A stretch of 64,000 nt of DNA from Massospora cicadina (Eukaryota > Entomophthoromycota > Entomophthoromycetes > Entomophthorales > Entomophthoraceae), in NCBI GenBank assembly GCA_022478985.1, contig JAKSZP010012186.1:29033-93032 (forward strand), in the 5' to 3' direction. The notes below the pieces were generated by a model. The model ran no database searches. It worked only from the letters and a program-made list of their open reading frames with translations, and was not told the origin of the DNA. The first letter of the stretch is position 1; each line of letters opens with the position of its first letter. Position numbers and translations under genes: made by a program. This document shows positions 1 through 10,304 of this stretch, piece by piece.

Positions 1-1130
1 AATGGCCCCCCAATACAGCTAAAATTTGGGATAAAGCGACGGTAGTAACCAACCATTCCCAGAAATACCTGTATGTCATGCTTACTAGTGGGAGTAGTCA
101 TTTGACTGATGGCCTCCACCTTAGCCGGTTGTGGCTGCAGCCCAGTTGAGTCTACCACAAACTCCAGGTATTCCAGCTGATCTTTGAAAAAGTTACATTC
201 TTGAGGTTTAATATTAATGTTCGCCTCAGCCAGCTGGCGGAATACTGCTTCAAGGTGGTTGAGGTGCTCCAAAAAAGTTTGAGAGAAAATGTTAATATCA
301 TTGAGGTATACTAGGATGCATGACAGTTTCAGGTCACCAATAATAGTGTCCATGGCACACTGAAACGTATCTGGGGCGTTGCACAGTCTTTGAGGCATTT
401 GTGTTGGTTGAAAAAGGCCTTTAGAGGTGATCACAGCGCATTTTTCTTGTTCTGCCAAGGGTAACTCAATTTGCCAGTAGCCTGATATTAAGTCCATTGC
501 AGAAAAAGTAGCGGGCACCCCCTAATCAGTCCAGAGTATCATCGATTCTGGGCAAGGGATATGAATCCTTTTATGTTATACTATTGAGCTTCCTGCAATC
601 TATTACTACCCAGTTGGTGCCATCCTTTTTTTTTTTTTTTTTACAATTAGAACAGGTGAAGCCCATGGGCTCTTGAAAGGTTCAAGCATCTATTGTTGTA
701 ATAATTTGTTGATTTCCTCAGTAACCACATCTTCCGCTGCCTGAGAACAGCGGATTGGCTGAGACTTTATTGGAGAATGATTGCTGGTGTCTAATTGATG
801 GACCACCCCCAAGCACACCCTAAATCATGATTGTCAATAAAAAACCCCTTGTATTTCTGAAATAAAGCTATTGCTTGATCTTTTTGTTCATCGATAATCC
901 TGTTAAATTACTCTGTTGTACCACAGTTAGTACATCAGCTGATGTTTTGAGCAGTAGACCAAATTCATCCAATGATCCAAAATCATGAACATGATGGACC
1001 TCATCTATGGAAATCAGATGTAGATACACTACAGTTTGGTGGCGGCAGATTTGCATTGTTTTGCTCTGCAGGTTTGCTAACAAAACCTTTATCTCCCCAT
1101 GTCCTGGAAGTATAATTCCTGGAGCCATGT
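1..1130 (-). pseudogene. A1 pol: reverse transcriptase and upstream linker
   Basis: RT copies element RNA into DNA in cytoplasmic particles. Reading leftwards, 1130-868 gives the post-protease linker with the conserved block YLHLISIDEV, followed by RT palm segments. Around 290-420 the frame reads GDLKLSCILVYLND, then helix and thumb sequence ending in a GYYRRFIPNF-like block near position 40. The catalytic YLDD is YLND here. A run of 17 T (626-642) lies in the codons that read VKNKDG in A2, probably a slippage expansion. Several stops and frame changes make it inactive. The equivalent part of A2 is at 4600-5835. Confidence 0.85.
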
Positions 1131-1372
1131 GCAGCTCAAACTGTGTTTAATAATAGAGCCCAATATCTTCCCCGTATAACCCACTCGGCACTTCTACCTC
1201 TAACTCAGTATTCAATAAGACTTGATGGCTGGAAGGGATAGATATGGCCTTGCCGCTCGAAGGGGTATCCCTTGATACTCATATATCTGCTGGGGGAGGG
1301 CCCGAGTTTTGCGCTTTAGTTGATGGTAGCAAACAGGCCATATTCCATCATTATAGGCAAGGTTGATATGAC

Positions 1373-1834
1373 TCATATGCACCGTATCCTTTGGTACTCC
1401 GCTAGAGGTGAAGTGAATTGGAAACGCTGCCCCAATATTTCAAAAGTCTCATCTGTCATATCAATAACAGCCCCATAGTGTCGCAAAAAGGCGGTTCCAA
1501 TCAGCAGATCATAATTGCTATTTGGTAACACTATAGCTGGGGACACCACAACAATAGAACCAAACTGCAATGGAAGCGCACTATACGCTCCCTCAGAGAG
1601 TGTGTTATCCGCTCTAGCAGTCCCATATACCACCCGATGGTCCACGTCCAGTTTTGATGACAACCTGGCCACCAACTTTGTGGAGACTATATTGATGGAG
1701 GCACCAGTATCTATGATAGCATGGACTCGGGTTTCAACTACAACCAGGTCACAGTAAGTACATTCAGAGTAGGATGCATTTTGACTGTTTATAATATGGA
1801 CATTTATGGAATTTCTGTTTCCAAGAAAACCCAC
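1373..1834 (-). pseudogene. A1 aspartic protease (retropepsin)
   Basis: A 153-codon open stretch. It carries the retropepsin active-site block IDTGASINIVSTKLV near residue 41 and the second conserved block YDLLIGTAFL near residue 108, a spacing typical of Ty3 proteases. The protease would cut the Gag-Pol polyprotein. An upstream C-x2-C pair (ECTYC) may be the end of a zinc-binding stretch. This is the best preserved protease of its family in the window, with DTG intact. It lies between gag (2097-3121) and the RT linker, as expected for a single Gag-Pol reading. Confidence 0.88.
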
Positions 1835-2019
1835 AATCCACTCACCAATCCTGGGGTATTGTTTGATAATGATGTTGACTGAAAGAGCGACGCTTACTGC
1901 TTGAAAAAAAGGTGCATCAGAGGAGGGGTCTAACTTTTCAGGTTAAACCTGGTTAAACATTTGGCAAGCATATGGCTCAACTTGCAACTGGGACCCCTCT
2001 TCCACCATAGCCGCAGACT

Positions 2020-3121
2020 GCACTCATGTCAAAATATTCACCCCTCCAACCAGCTACTGATACTACTGATGCATCGGCCAAGGGAGCTTCCACTGTTTAT
2101 TCTATAGTGGGTACAGGTGGGACGTTTGGGTTTGATATAATGGAGGTAGAAAGTCCCTTCTCTGCTCCGCTCAGACTTTTCCATGGCAGTACTGTTCTGA
2201 TTGTACGCATGAGACCTGTTGATTGGGGCATCACCAGGCCATGTGCCCTTGTTGACTGCATTTGAAACAGCTGACCCCATAGGGCCCATGTCCCCTGATT
2301 AATGCGAAACAAACCACATTGAGAGAAGGGCTGGGCGTGATAAGTGGAAACAGGGGTAGGGTAATTATTGGGCCAGTGACCATAAGCAGGTATGGGCTGG
2401 ACATTAAACTGCTGTGGGTAGCTTGGTGGAATGTGAATTAGACCAGCAGAGTTCCCCAAGTAAGATGATTCGGCAGTTATAGCAGGATGATTCCGCTCAG
2501 TATTAGGTGAAGGGAAGTTGGCAAATATACGGTGCAGAAACTGAACAATTTTAAGCAATGGTACATCTTCATTCAACAGTGAGGCCATAACGTTATGTAA
2601 CTCACAGTATGGCTTTACAACAGAAGTCATTGCAATACATATATCTGATTTGGATAAAATTCCAGCCCCAATTAGCACATGAGCTTCTGCTATAAATTGC
2701 TCAGCAAACGTGATTAGGGTCTCATTCCATTGAAACTTGATGGTCAAAAATTCAGCCTTCCGCTGGGACATCTTTGCAGGGCCACTGAACAACCACAGTA
2801 CCATCGCTTTGACTTCTTGGTATGTAATAGAACTGCTGGAAAGGTAACAGATGACTCGATCAGCACTTCCAATGTCCAAGGTAAAAATCAACAGTTTTAC
2901 TTTCTGTTGATCCGAGACACCTTCAGTTGCAATTTCAAATCGCTTAAAGAACCCAGAAATATTCCCTTCTTGATCAAATGGGGCAACTTGTTACAGCAAA
3001 CCTCCTGGAGCAGCTCATCTTGTTTTTTCAGTACAGTGTCCAAAGTCAGTTTTAGTTCCACATAGGCAACTGACCCAGAGTGATGAGTAAACTCTTTATC
3101 AATGCAACATTGATGCGACAT
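2020..3121 (-). pseudogene. A1 gag (capsid-like)
   Basis: Two open stretches in different frames (about 3121-2897 and 2891-2097) form a Gag-like protein. The N-terminal part has a helical, charged segment (LTLDTVLKKQDELLQEV). The longer part resembles an LTR capsid with a W-rich helix and a region containing FNETL/FAEQFIAEAHVL-type helices. The Pro/Tyr/Gln-rich C-terminus reaches a degenerate C/H-containing stretch near 2290-2240. It would form the particle shell. A stop and a frameshift separate the halves. The start near 3121 follows the primer-binding site by about 40 bases. Confidence 0.72.
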
Positions 3122-3161
3122 AGCTGGCAACTGAGATTTTATAATATACAATTTATCAATG

Positions 3162-3182
3162 GGCCCCCTGTAGTGAGTACCA
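3162..3182 (-). other. A1 primer-binding site
   Basis: On the minus strand this reads TGGTACTCACTACAGGGGG and lies directly inside the LTR. It differs by one base from the site shared by A2 and C, so the same tRNA probably primes minus-strand synthesis. Which tRNA it is cannot be told from the window. Confidence 0.75.
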
Positions 3183-3183
3183 T

Positions 3184-3672
3184 TATTATAAAGTTGGCAG
3201 TTTTTCATAGATACGCCAACAGATTTTGCATAGGGTTTGACCCGCTGAGCAATCAGGGCCAACAATATGATGATTGTTGCCCTCAAAACAACAGAATAAC
3301 TTTTATTAAAATAAACGTGGAGCACTTGCTCCCACAACTTCTTTATTGAATATATTTAATACTGCGGATTCTTTTATTCCGCTGGTTCTCAACTTACTTA
3401 ACAACAACCTCCTTTGATCATCTCGTCTCGCCTATATTGTAGCGACTTCAGATGCTACAACTCATATGACTTAGTAATTTAATTCGCCATATCTTATTGG
3501 CTCCATCAATTATTAATTCATTAATTTCACAATCGCCTAATTTGAGGCAATTTCCCCATAACCCAATATCGCCTCATCTAAAGGCGCTCAAGTAATTGCA
3601 ACTTATACTATGTTCAGCAGTTCCCACCTGGCTATCCCACAATTATTGTCCAGTAATATCAAAATAGTGACA
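3184..3672 (-). repeat. A1 5' LTR
   Basis: About 489 bp, alignable end to end with the A2 LTR at 7846-8405. Element-sense ends are TGTCACTATT and a degenerate end next to the primer-binding site. It contains several short GCCT...AGGC palindromes, also found in the A2 LTR. Confidence 0.8.
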
Positions 3673-3688
3673 TGGTCAATGGCTACTA

Positions 3689-4130
3689 TTATATATTGGA
3701 GTGGTTCGTGTCAGTTGTCAGTGGCCCCACCACATCTAACAAAACTGTATGCCATGCAAACCAAGGCTTAACTAGCTGGTAGGTGGTCTTACGGTGGTAT
3801 GGCTTCTCCACTTGGCACTGATGGCAACAACCAACTGTCTCAAGCACATCATATTGCATACTTTCCCAATAGTAGTGGGGTCGCAAAAACTCCAGCATCT
3901 TTTCAGTCCTCCATGACCTATCGCTTTATGGGCATCCATAATTATTGCAGGCCAGGCAGAGGGTTTTGGGAAATTCAGCGTTGATTCCCCAATCCACTTA
4001 TATAATTCCCCATTGTGAAAGAAGGTATCCTGCCTAAGACTATATAAAACTTTGATCATGGACAGCAGCTCATCTTGATATTTGCCCACAAATATTTTTT
4101 TGTACATTATGTCCGCCACATCTGCTGTAA
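3689..4130 (-). pseudogene. A2 integrase, N-terminal part
   Basis: Integrase joins element DNA to the genome. This remnant has the zinc-binding H-H-C-C region: histidines in DAHKAIGHGG at about 3960-3930 and the pair CCHQCQ near 3835. The start of the catalytic core follows (LLDVVGPL, holding the first acidic residue). The frame shifts once between 3772 and 3898. The core is lost at 3689 because A1 inserted there. Upstream it continues from RNase H without a gap. Confidence 0.85.
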
Positions 4131-4135
4131 TGGCA

Positions 4136-4540
4136 ACTGTGGGTAATTGGGAAAGACAGTCTGCATTCTTATGCTTCGCCCCAGGTCAATGCATGATTTC
4201 AAAATCATATGCTTTGAGCTTCAAAGCCCATCGTGTGAACCAACCTTCAGGTTCTCACAGAATCTGTAGCCAGTGTAAGAAGGCATGATCCGTTACCACT
4301 TTAAATTTCACCCCATGAAGGTAGACCCAGAATTGCTTATATGCATAGATTACTGTTAAACACTCCCTCTCAGTCACGGTGTAATCCATTCAGGCCCAAT
4401 ATAACTGCAGCTACAATACGCAATGGGGTGCTCCACACCATCATCATTCTTTTGGGATAAAAGAGCCCCTACAGCAGAAAGCAAAGCATCCATTTGCACA
4501 ATGAACTCTTTTTGAGGTTGAGGTATTGAAAAACAGATGC
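4136..4540 (-). pseudogene. A2 RNase H
   Basis: Minus-strand reading gives an RNase H stretch typical of Ty3: PIAYCSCS followed by a conserved E-x-E-C helix near 4370 (TERECLTVIYAYKQF), then VVTDHAFLHWLQ with the catalytic Asp, and further on a PGAKHKNADCLSQLP block that ends the domain. RNase H degrades the RNA of the hybrid made by RT. At least one stop interrupts it. It links directly to integrase on the left. Confidence 0.8.
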
Positions 4541-4599
4541 GCTAGCTAACGCAGTTCATAATAAATACAAAGTGGTTTGACATCGATCTGTCCAGTTGA

Positions 4600-5835
4600 A
4601 GATAGAATTTTTCTTAAGTAGCTAAAAGAGTGGAGCCCCAATACAGCTGAAGTTGGGAATGAATCGCCAGTAGTAACCAATCATCCCCAAGAACACCTGG
4701 ATATCCCGCTTATTGCTTGGCCAATTCATTTTGCAGATGGCTTATCCTTGGCTGGCTGAGGGCTAAGCCCTTTAGAGTCTACCACAAAGCCAGGATATTC
4801 CAATTTTCTTTAAAAAAGTGGCACTTTTGGGGCTTAATCTTGATATTAGCATCAGCCAGGCGGCGGAACACTTGCTCCAGGTGTCCAAGATGCTCTGTGA
4901 ACATTTGCAAAAACAAGTTGATATTGTCAAGGTAGACAAGGACGCAAAGCAGTTTTAGGTCACCCACAATAGTATACATAGCCCGCTGGAATGTAGTGGG
5001 AGCATTACACAAACCCTGTGGCATATGTGTAGGCTGGAACAATCCTTTTAAGGTGATTATAGCGCACTTTTCTTGTTCCACCATGGCAACTCAATCTGCC
5101 ATTACCCTAATATCAAGTCCATAGCAGAGAAATACTTGGCCCCACCTAACCAATCTAATGCGTCATCAATTTATGGAAGCGGGTACAAATCTTTTTTCAT
5201 AATGCTGTTAAGCTTCCAATAATTAATTAATACTCGATTGGAGCCATCTTTATTTTTGACAATTAGTACTAAGGATGCCTAAGGACTTTTTGACAGCTCC
5301 AACATTCCCTGTTCCTCCAATGTATCTATTTCTGCAGACACAACTTCTTCCACTGCCTTTGAGCAATGGATAGGCTGTGACCTGATAGGGGGGTGGTCTC
5401 CCGTGTCCACCTGATGCACAACCCTGCATGCGCACCCCCAAGTCATGATCATCAGATGCAAAGATACTGCGATACTTTTTAAACAGATCCATCACCCTGT
5501 CCTTCTGATCCTCCAATAGACCAGTGAGCGCCTCCCAATGAACCACAGTCATTACACTGAAGGTGGTCTTTAAAGGCAAGCCAAGATCTTCCCATGAACC
5601 AAAGTCGTGTATATGGTGGACCTCATCAATTGGGATCAAATGCAGGTAAGCTACCACTTAGTGCCGCTTGACCTTCATCACTTCCTTTTGCAGATTTGAT
5701 ACCAACACTTTTACTTCCCCTGCCCAGGTAACAGTAACCTAGGAGCCACATGAGGTTCGAGTCATGATTGTTGATAGGGCCCCACAACCTCTCCATACAG
5801 ACCGCCCAGTATATCAATTTCAAGCTCTGTTCCAA
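4600..5835 (-). pseudogene. A2 reverse transcriptase and linker
   Basis: From 5835 leftwards: the linker with IPSGHQVIIGTELEIDI, then YLHLIPIDEVHHIHDFGS (about 5650), the RT fingers, and the palm at 5084-4779. The palm contains PTHMPQGLCNAPTTFQRAM and VLVYLDNINLF, so the catalytic YLDD is YLDN. The thumb and connection end near 4620. The reading changes frame at least four times. It is homologous to A1 1-1130. Confidence 0.85.
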
Positions 5836-6049
5836 TTATGACCTGATGCCCAGAAGGGATAGTAAAAGCGTTTGCAGCTTGTAGCGGAATCCCTTTGTAC
5901 TTGTAAATCTGAATTTGGAGAATTTGGGTCTTCCGCTTCATCCACCAATATTTTACAGGTATCACACCATCGCTATAGGCGAGATTAATTTGACTAGAGA
6001 GGATTGGGTCATCTGGCACTCCCCTGGAAGTAAAATAGATGGGAATCCG

Positions 6050-6390
6050 TTGTCCCAGGATGGCTAGGGTCTCTTACATCATGTCAATGACAGCACCATA
6101 GTGTCACATAAAAGCAGTCCCATTCAGCAGATCATAGTTGCTATTTGGTAATACTACCGCCAGGGCCATAATAACAACAGATACAAACCGCAAAGGAAGT
6201 GCACTATACACTCCCTTGGAGACCGCGGTTTCTGTTCCTGCAGTCCCATACACCATCTGGTGTTCTATGTCGGGTTTTAAATCCAACTTTGACACCAGTT
6301 TAGTGGAGACAATGTTAACAGGAGTGCCCATATCAATTATAGCTCATACTTGGGTTTTGGCTACCACCACGTCACAGTAAGTGCACTCCA
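6050..6390 (-). pseudogene. A2 aspartic protease
   Basis: Same protein as A1 1373-1834. Residues MGTPVNIVSTKLV replace the active-site block, so the catalytic DTG reads DMG and the enzyme would be inactive. The second block is YDLLNGTAFM (YDLLIG in A1). A stop lies just upstream of the active site. Confidence 0.85.
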
Positions 6391-6391
6391 A

Positions 6392-7790
6392 TTATGATAG
6401 ATGCCTGTTATTTATTATGCGTACATTCAGCGGTTCACGTTTTCCCAGGAAACCTATAATTCTTGCACCAACTTTAGGGTATCCTGCTATAATAGCATCC
6501 ACTGGAAAGGAGACCTCTACTTCTCTTAGAGACAATGCATCCGCAGATGGTTCTAGCTGGTCTGACAGATTTTGGTCAAACATTTGGCAAGCGTAAGGCT
6601 TTAGCCACTCCAGAAACCCTGGGTCAGCCATATTTTTGAATTGTGCTTGGGTCAGCACATTTACTCCCCCAACTGGCTGTTGGTAGAGGAATGTATCATC
6701 ATACTGTGAGGCTTCTTTTCCTTCAATACAATAGATTCAGGGGGGACGTATGACTTCAAGATAGCGGAAGTAGAGAGTCCCATCTCTACTCCGCTCCAAC
6801 TTTTCCCTGATAACCTTGATCCTGTTGTACGCAAGGGATCTGTCAAAAGGGCACCATCGTCCCATGTGCCAGGTGCAAACGCAATTGAAGCAACTACTCT
6901 ATAGGGCCTAATTCTGTGCTTAGTATAAGTTGGCCCACGTGGAAAGTTATTCTAAAGATGATCAGCATAACCAGACCCACATTGTAGACTGCCTGCTGTC
7001 GATCAGCGTAGTTAGGGCTGAAGTGGTAGTTGGGCAGTTGTTGCTCAGCAGTTATAGGATAGATGGTGAGCTACGGGGAGTAGCCTGGCATGATATGCAT
7101 CGACTGGTTGCTTTCCTCCCCATGGTTAGGGTAGGCCTTGGTGACAGTGGGAATCCACTCAATATTGGGTGGAGGGAAAGTTACAGCTAAACGATGTATA
7201 AACTGAACAAGTTTAAGAAGAGGTACATCATCCTCTAATAATGAGGCCATAACATTATAAGGCTTGGAGTATGGCTTCACCGCAGAGGCCATTACAATGC
7301 ATACATCAGCTTCAGCTAGAATCCTAGCCCTAATCAACACATGTGCTTCCGCCATAAACCGCTCAGCAAATGCAGTGAGACTCTCATTTTGTTAAAACCC
7401 AATGGTCAGGAATTTGGCTTTCCGCTGAGACATCTTTGCTTTTCCACTGAACAACCTTATCACCATCTCCTTGACTTCTTGGTAAGTAACATAACTGTCT
7501 GAAAGGTAACAAACAACTTGATCAGCACTTCTGACATCCAAGGTAGAGATAACAGTTTCGCCCTTCGCCAGTCTGAGGCACCTTCAGTTACAAACTAAAA
7601 TTGTCAAAAGAATCCATGAATATTGCCTTCGCGATCAAAGGGCGGCAGCTGAGCTCAGCAGACTTCCTGGAGAATCTCATCTTGTCTTTTGAGCACCATG
7701 TCCAATGCAAGTTTCAACTCCTCATATTCAACGGTCCTATTGTGTTGTGCAGATTTCTTTTCAAAGCAACCTAGGTGATACATAGCAGGC
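6392..7790 (-). pseudogene. A2 gag (capsid-like), broken
   Basis: Aligns with A1 gag. The recognisable capsid helix is at 7355-7071 (MAEAHVLIRARILAEADVCI, matching AEAHVLIGAGILSKSDICI in A1), followed by a Pro-rich stretch. The C-terminal part is at 6658-6392 (LTQAQFKNMADPGFLEWLKP), which leads into the protease. Multiple frameshifts separate the pieces. Confidence 0.7.
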
Positions 7791-7825
7791 AACTTGAGCT
7801 TTATTATTTATTACTGATCAATGGG

Positions 7826-7844
7826 CCCCCTGTAGTGAGCACCA
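7826..7844 (-). other. A2 primer-binding site
   Basis: Minus-strand TGGTGCTCACTACAGGGGG, one base inside the LTR. It is the form of the site shared with C (TGGTGCTCACTACAGGGG); A1, B, E and N carry close variants. Confidence 0.8.
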
Positions 7845-7845
7845 C

Positions 7846-8405
7846 TGTTATAATTTGATGGAATCCTGGGGATATGCCTTAAGAGGTTTGCACAGGGTTT
7901 TAGTCCACTGAGCAATAGGACCAACAATTTGACAATCGTGGCCCTTTGTAACAACCAAATAAACGTTAGAATAATAGCTATGGGCACTTTCACCCACTAT
8001 AATACATTATTTTGATATAATAAACTCCTCAGATCCTCTCTATCTTGCTCCCCTTTCTCTATTAACCAACAACCCCTCTTAATCGCCCATCACGCTCATA
8101 TACAGCAGCTTTGGATGATACCACAATCATTGCTTGGGCTCTTTGGTTCCACCAATTCTCCTCGTTAAGCTAGTTACTCTTCAATTCCCTATCATCTAAA
8201 TTGTAGGCAATTTAATCTGTATACATCGAATGTCAACATTGCCTGATCACCTTTTTTGAGGCAATCCAATAATTAATCCATTAATCCCAATCTCGCCTCA
8301 TCTTGAGGCACTCAAATAATCATAACTAATCTCATTTTGGCGGATTTGTCTTGACCCGCCCTAACTGTCCCAGGATTATCATCCAGTCATATCAGAATCT
8401 TGACA
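7846..8405 (-). repeat. A2 5' LTR
   Basis: About 560 bp. In element sense it begins TGTCAAGATT and ends ATTATAACA. Homologous to 3184-3672 with substantial divergence. Contains GCCT/AGGC palindromes and AT-rich stretches. Confidence 0.8.
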
Positions 8406-9191
8406 AAGTTTCAGATCATGAATCACTAATTTAGGTCAACAGATCAACCTCAGGAGTTATAGATATTAAATGATAAGTAAGATTAACTCTTAAAGAAAAT
8501 TATGCAAAGCAATTAATATGGACAATTAAGTTCAGGCTTGGCTCTATCATATTAACTATAAATCTAATTAAGAAATATCCAGAGTTTAAGCTTTGACAAG
8601 TATATGAAACTTTTTTGAAAACCTTTCAATCCATGCTTCTCTTCCAAACCAACTAATACAGAACGCCAGAAAGAAAGCTCAGGCCAGGACAGGTTTAAGC
8701 CACCTTCCAATTTCCTCAATTCCTCCCACTATAAAGACAACAGCCCCTCCTAGAGTCTGTTGTCAGTTCATTCAATATTTTGAGCTTTTCTTTCATGTGA
8801 GCATCACTTTTGTTTACAGGTGACAAAATTGATTTGAAAAAATCACACCTTGTCTTGATTGTGACGTCCAACCAGGGATGACAAAGTGACCTAATTAATT
8901 GATTGCACACACCTTTTCAGAAGCAACGAAGGGAAAATCACAGGCTAGAGGGCCCAGCTGCTCAACTTTAACTGTAGCTCAAAAAGGGACCATATGTCCC
9001 AAATAGTGACTATTTCAAGATGGTCTAAGAATTCTATTAAACTGGCAACATTATCCACGCATTTCCCAAGTCCTCACTGAATTTAGTGTATGCGTTAATT
9101 TTGGCGTTGAAGAACCTCTATAATATAAAGCAGTTTTTCAGGATATGCCAGGACTCTTCCCAGAGGCTGTAAGCTTGACTAAAAACTCACT
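8406..9191. other. Unassigned spacer between A2 and LINE L1
   Basis: AT-rich sequence flanking the outer end of A2. A 64-codon minus frame (8716-8910) has no recognisable motif. Nothing else can be supported here; it may be older decayed repeat. Confidence 0.5.
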
Positions 9192-10060
9192 ATGGGAACC
9201 TTAGACCTTAGCTTTACTACTACCAAGGATACTGACGCCGCCATAGCTGCCACATTTGTAGTCACCTAAACTAAGCTTAGGGTAGGCAAGGTGTCTGAAC
9301 AAATTACAGCCAATTTCTTAATTTCACATACCCGCTTTTGGGATGACAAAAACCTGATTGTGGTACTAAAAGGACTTCCAACCACTGAAAAGTGGTCTTA
9401 CCTGGAGGCAGCTCTAACAAGCGGCCTGAGCACATACATGGAACTAGTTTCTTTGAAATGGAGAAAAATTGCCTCCTGCCCCATCTGGCTACTGACAAGG
9501 CTGTAGCAAGGATTCTCCCAGGAATGGACGCTGAGGACGACATCAATACAATCCCACACAAAGCATATATTTTAAACTTAAAGGTGCACCAATTTCGTCC
9601 TTTCTCAGTCAGCCCAGAAAAGTGCCCACATATATGCACAAGCTGCAAAAAAGTAGGGAATAAAAGTTATGCATGTTCGGCTACATGGGAGGGAAGAAAG
9701 TTTATTGAGAGTAAAGAAAGCCTGAAGGAAATAGATTAGGGAAACGCATAAACAGCCCGCCATTAGGGATCACATGACAACTACGAGGTGGTCCAACTAG
9801 TCTCCCTATAGCAGCTTAAAAACGAAAATGGCTAGAAAGGCGTCGGAAAAGGCCAAGCAGAAGAAGCAAAAGGAGGAGAAGGAAGTGACAGCTTGGGAGG
9901 AAGTGGCCAAACATGATATTGAGCAACAACATGAGCAACTATCTATTATGACCGCCCCCAGGATAACCCAGAAGTCTCAGGATAGTGAGCAGTGAGAATA
10001 TCAACCAGAAATGGATAATGCACAATTTCTACCTGTACACAACGGAGCCCAACCCATTTA
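9192..10060 (+). pseudogene. LINE L1 ORF1 (nucleic-acid-binding)
   Basis: Starts at an ATG (MGTLDLSFTTTKDTDAA), which aligns with LDLSFKNKEAADKAA in copy L2 and looks like part of an RRM-type fold. Next comes LPTTEKWSYLEAALTSGLST, matching LPTTVKRAILEQHLKAGLTI in L2. A cysteine cluster follows (CPHICTSCKK...YAC, about 9625-9680), then a Lys/Arg/Glu-rich tail at 9830-9900. ORF1 proteins coat LINE RNA. Stops and at least two frameshifts are present. Confidence 0.7.
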
Positions 10061-10304
10061 AGTACCAGTCAACAAACGCATATCACAAGCTAACAGTTTT
10101 TCAACTCTCAAAGGTAAGATGACAATAGTGTTCACTGCACGGATGACTTAAGTTGGAACTCCAGGTCACCTTAATGGCAATCAAATACATCACCAGCTCA
10201 AATCAATTAAGAGGGTCCAATGTTTAGGTCCAAATAAAAGCAAGCCACCTCAGCTGCACAAGACCATTCAGGACCTATGCAGTCATAGCAGGCGTACTGG
10301 GATT

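Larger units (their letters stand above)
1..3672 (-). mobile_element. Ty3/gypsy element A1 (5' part; runs off the left edge)
   Basis: On the minus strand the order is 5' LTR (3184-3672), primer-binding site, gag, protease, reverse transcriptase, and the element then leaves the window. Its RT, protease and gag pair with those of A2 further right; the two copies are clearly homologous but diverged. The outer LTR edge (3672) abuts the truncated integrase of A2, so A1 most likely inserted into A2 in the same orientation. The coding parts are broken by frameshifts and stops, so the copy is dead. Confidence 0.85.
3678..8405 (-). mobile_element. Ty3/gypsy element A2, 3' end cut off by A1
   Basis: The minus-strand order is LTR (7846-8405), primer-binding site, gag, protease, linker, RT, RNase H, and the N-terminal half of integrase, stopping at about 3689 where A1 begins. 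The rest of integrase and the 3' LTR should lie on the far side of A1, outside this window. No target duplication can be checked because only one edge of A1 is present. Confidence 0.85.

Noticed and set aside
1515..1757. 80-codon plus frame opposite A1 protease (and similar plus frames at 6138-6380, 4082-4288)
   Set aside because: Antisense shadows of the better supported minus-strand retroelement proteins.
8716..8910. 64-codon minus frame as a gene
   Set aside because: Short, no motif, no supporting context.
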